A DNA stretch of 5,664 nucleotides from Chloroflexota bacterium. Its GTDB lineage: Bacteria > Chloroflexota > Anaerolineae > Aggregatilineales > Phototrophicaceae. A program made the translations under genes and the position numbers. The notes under the pieces are model-generated. The model did not search any database. It was given only the letters and a program-made list of their open reading frames with translations, and had not been told where the DNA came from. Positions 4,730 through 5,664 of the stretch are shown piece after piece (positions within the stretch are counted from its first letter, which is position 1; the number at the start of each line of letters is the position of its first letter). The stretch lies in assembly GCA_026706395.1 (NCBI GenBank), contig JAPOYU010000002.1, positions 1 to 5,664 of the forward strand, written 5' to 3'.

Positions 4730-4769
4730 CGTAACAACAGGCGAATAACTTCGACTTGAGGAAATATTT

Positions 4770-5664
4770 ATGCCGAAGCCGATAAGGATCGAAGACGTGA
4801 AAGTCATCTTGACGCAGCCGGGCAAATCCCGCCTGGCGATCGTCAAGGTCATCACATCGGAGCCGGGTCTGTACGGCTTGGGCTGCGCCACATTCACGCA
4901 GCGGATCTTCGCCGTCGCCACAGCGATCGAGCGGCATCTGAAGCCCTTCTTGCTCGGCCGCGATGTCGACCGCATCGAAGAGATCTGGCAGATGTCGATG
5001 GTGCATGGTTATTGGCGCAACGGTCCGGTGCTCAACAATGCCATCTCGGGCGTCGATCAGGCGCTATGGGATATCAAAGGCAAACGAGCGGGCATGACGG
5101 TCTGCGATCTGCTGGGCGGAAAATCGCGCGAGGCGGCGCATGTCTATGTGCATGCGGACGGCGGCAGCAAAGAGGAAGTCGCCGAGAATGTACAAGCGTA
5201 TATGGCGCGCGGCTTCCGCTATATTCGCGTGCAGATGGGCGGTTACGGGGGGGCAGGCAGCCCGATGGTCAAGCCGAAGAAGGCTCCGGACGGCGCCTAT
5301 TTCGACCCGCGCGATTATTGCCGGCGGATGCTGGATATGATCGCTTATGTGCGCGGGCAGGTCGGCGAAGCAGTCGAATTGCTGCATGATATCCACGAGC
5401 GGCTGGTCCCGATTCACGCGGTGGAATTCGCCAAAGATGTCGAGGGGTTCAAGCTTTTCTTCCTTGAGGACGCGCTGGCGCCGGAAGATATACACTGGTT
5501 CCGCACGATCCGCGGCCAGTGCGCCACGCCGCTGGCCATGGGCGAGTTGTTCAACAATCCGCATGAATGGCAGCTGCTGATTCAAGAGCGGCTGATCGAT
5601 TTCATCCGCATGCACATCAGCCAGATGGGCGGGATCACGCCGGCGCGCAATGTCGCCATCTTCG
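4770..5664 (+). CDS. Enolase-superfamily (mandelate racemase/muconate lactonizing) sugar-acid dehydratase, mannonate dehydratase/RspA subgroup; 3' end outside the window
   Basis: 298 residues are visible of a protein usually about 400 long; the C-terminal part lies beyond the right edge. Members abstract an alpha proton next to a carboxylate using Mg2+, and in this subgroup dehydrate D-mannonate or D-gluconate to 2-keto-3-deoxygluconate. The N-terminal capping domain (about 5-115) includes GLYGLGCATF (33-42), GYWRNGP (80-86) and AISGVDQALWDIKGK (91-105). The barrel carries metal ligands D207 (LLHDIHERL, with H209), E233 (FFLEDA) and E259 (AMGELFNNPHEW), followed by GGITPARN (287-294). The loop after IRVQ (152-155) is GGYGGAGS rather than the loop of well-studied mannonate dehydratases, so the substrate may differ. 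GAGGA (4758-4762) sits 7 nt before the ATG. Regulation may involve the palindrome and G-run array just upstream. Confidence 0.92.
   Translation, partial: MPKPIRIEDVKVILTQPGKSRLAIVKVITSEPGLYGLGCATFTQRIFAVATAIERHLKPFLLGRDVDRIEEIWQMSMVHGYWRNGPVLNNAISGVDQALWDIKGKRAGMTVCDLLGGKSREAAHVYVHADGGSKEEVAENVQAYMARGFRYIRVQMGGYGGAGSPMVKPKKAPDGAYFDPRDYCRRMLDMIAYVRGQVGEAVELLHDIHERLVPIHAVEFAKDVEGFKLFFLEDALAPEDIHWFRTIRGQCATPLAMGELFNNPHEWQLLIQERLIDFIRMHISQMGGITPARNVAIF

Larger units (their letters stand above)
4373..4769. other. 397-bp region without a confident gene, rich in regulatory-looking elements
   Basis: Between the small membrane-protein gene and the dehydratase start there is no ORF with recognisable homology. 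The first part (4373-4499) has no clear signal apart from a 28-codon open stretch ending at 4485 and a CGCCGCGGCG palindrome (4459-4468). From 4500 come, in order: a LexA-box-like palindrome, an extended -10, a 47-codon ORF, a C5-TA-C10 tract, a GTATAC-core palindrome and four phased G-run repeats. Base composition swings from C-rich to AT-rich near 4660, unlike the neighbouring genes. No intrinsic terminator was found after the membrane-protein gene, so read-through into the dehydratase is possible. Confidence 0.6.

Noticed and set aside
4327..4737. 136-codon minus-strand ORF across the gene-poor gap
   Set aside because: Composition shifts along its length, it has no ribosome site or motif, and it overlaps the end of the membrane-protein gene and the G-run array.
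5247..5253. G7 run in the dehydratase gene as a phase-variation site
   Set aside because: It encodes the Gly pair of the GGYGGAGS loop, as family members do with mixed codons. Seven bases is short and the frame is intact.
5064..5615. 183-codon minus-strand ORF opposite the dehydratase gene
   Set aside because: Antisense shadow of a recognised enolase-superfamily frame.

Overview
The window looks like ordinary chromosomal DNA from a GC-rich free-living bacterium. It holds a tRNA end, a surface-glycan glycosyltransferase, carbohydrate-acid enzymes and an unknown lipoprotein. The phylum cannot be fixed from the sequence. The mix of a GH172/DUF2961 protein, an enolase-superfamily sugar-acid dehydratase and an FAH-family enzyme, together with a 'TGTAGGGGCGA...TCGCCC' palindrome, would suit a Chloroflexota (Anaerolineae or SAR202-like) or Poribacteria-type genome. 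That assignment is inference only.

Layout. Bases 1-54 are the 3' part of a tRNA-Phe(GAA) gene without an encoded CCA, followed by an intrinsic terminator. A GT4 glycosyltransferase (155-1336, +) converges on a GH172/DUF2961 protein (1419-2504, -). Upstream of the latter, on the same strand, is an unrecognised lipoprotein (2598-3158, -, TTG start). The 93-bp gap between them carries a near-perfect 21-bp palindrome beside the GH172 ribosome site. A divergent promoter region (3159-3325) separates the lipoprotein from an FAH-family hydrolase/lyase (3326-4138, +). The last codons of the FAH gene contain a near-consensus vegetative promoter (TTGACC, 16 bp, TGTTATAAT). It is placed to drive a 66-residue coiled-coil, single-pass membrane protein (4172-4372, +). 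A D-mannonate-dehydratase-subgroup enolase-superfamily gene (from 4770, +) runs off the right edge.

The least ordinary part is the roughly 400-bp stretch 4373-4769. It contains a GAAC-N4-GTTC palindrome of the Gram-positive LexA-box type just upstream of an extended -10 (TGCTATACT). That -10 is spaced so that transcription would begin at the ATG of a 47-codon ORF. Further along are a run of ten C, a perfect 12-bp palindrome with a GTATAC core, and four T-rich/G-run repeats at 10-11 bp steps that also fit a G-quadruplex formula. These lie directly in front of the dehydratase ribosome site.

How the genes may work together: the dehydratase (sugar acid to 2-keto-3-deoxy acid) and the FAH protein (cleavage of keto acids) could belong to one non-phosphorylative sugar-acid route, and GH172 could release sugars. 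They are in separate transcription units, however, and no substrate can be read from the sequence. I found no mobile element, CRISPR array or clearly new multi-gene system.
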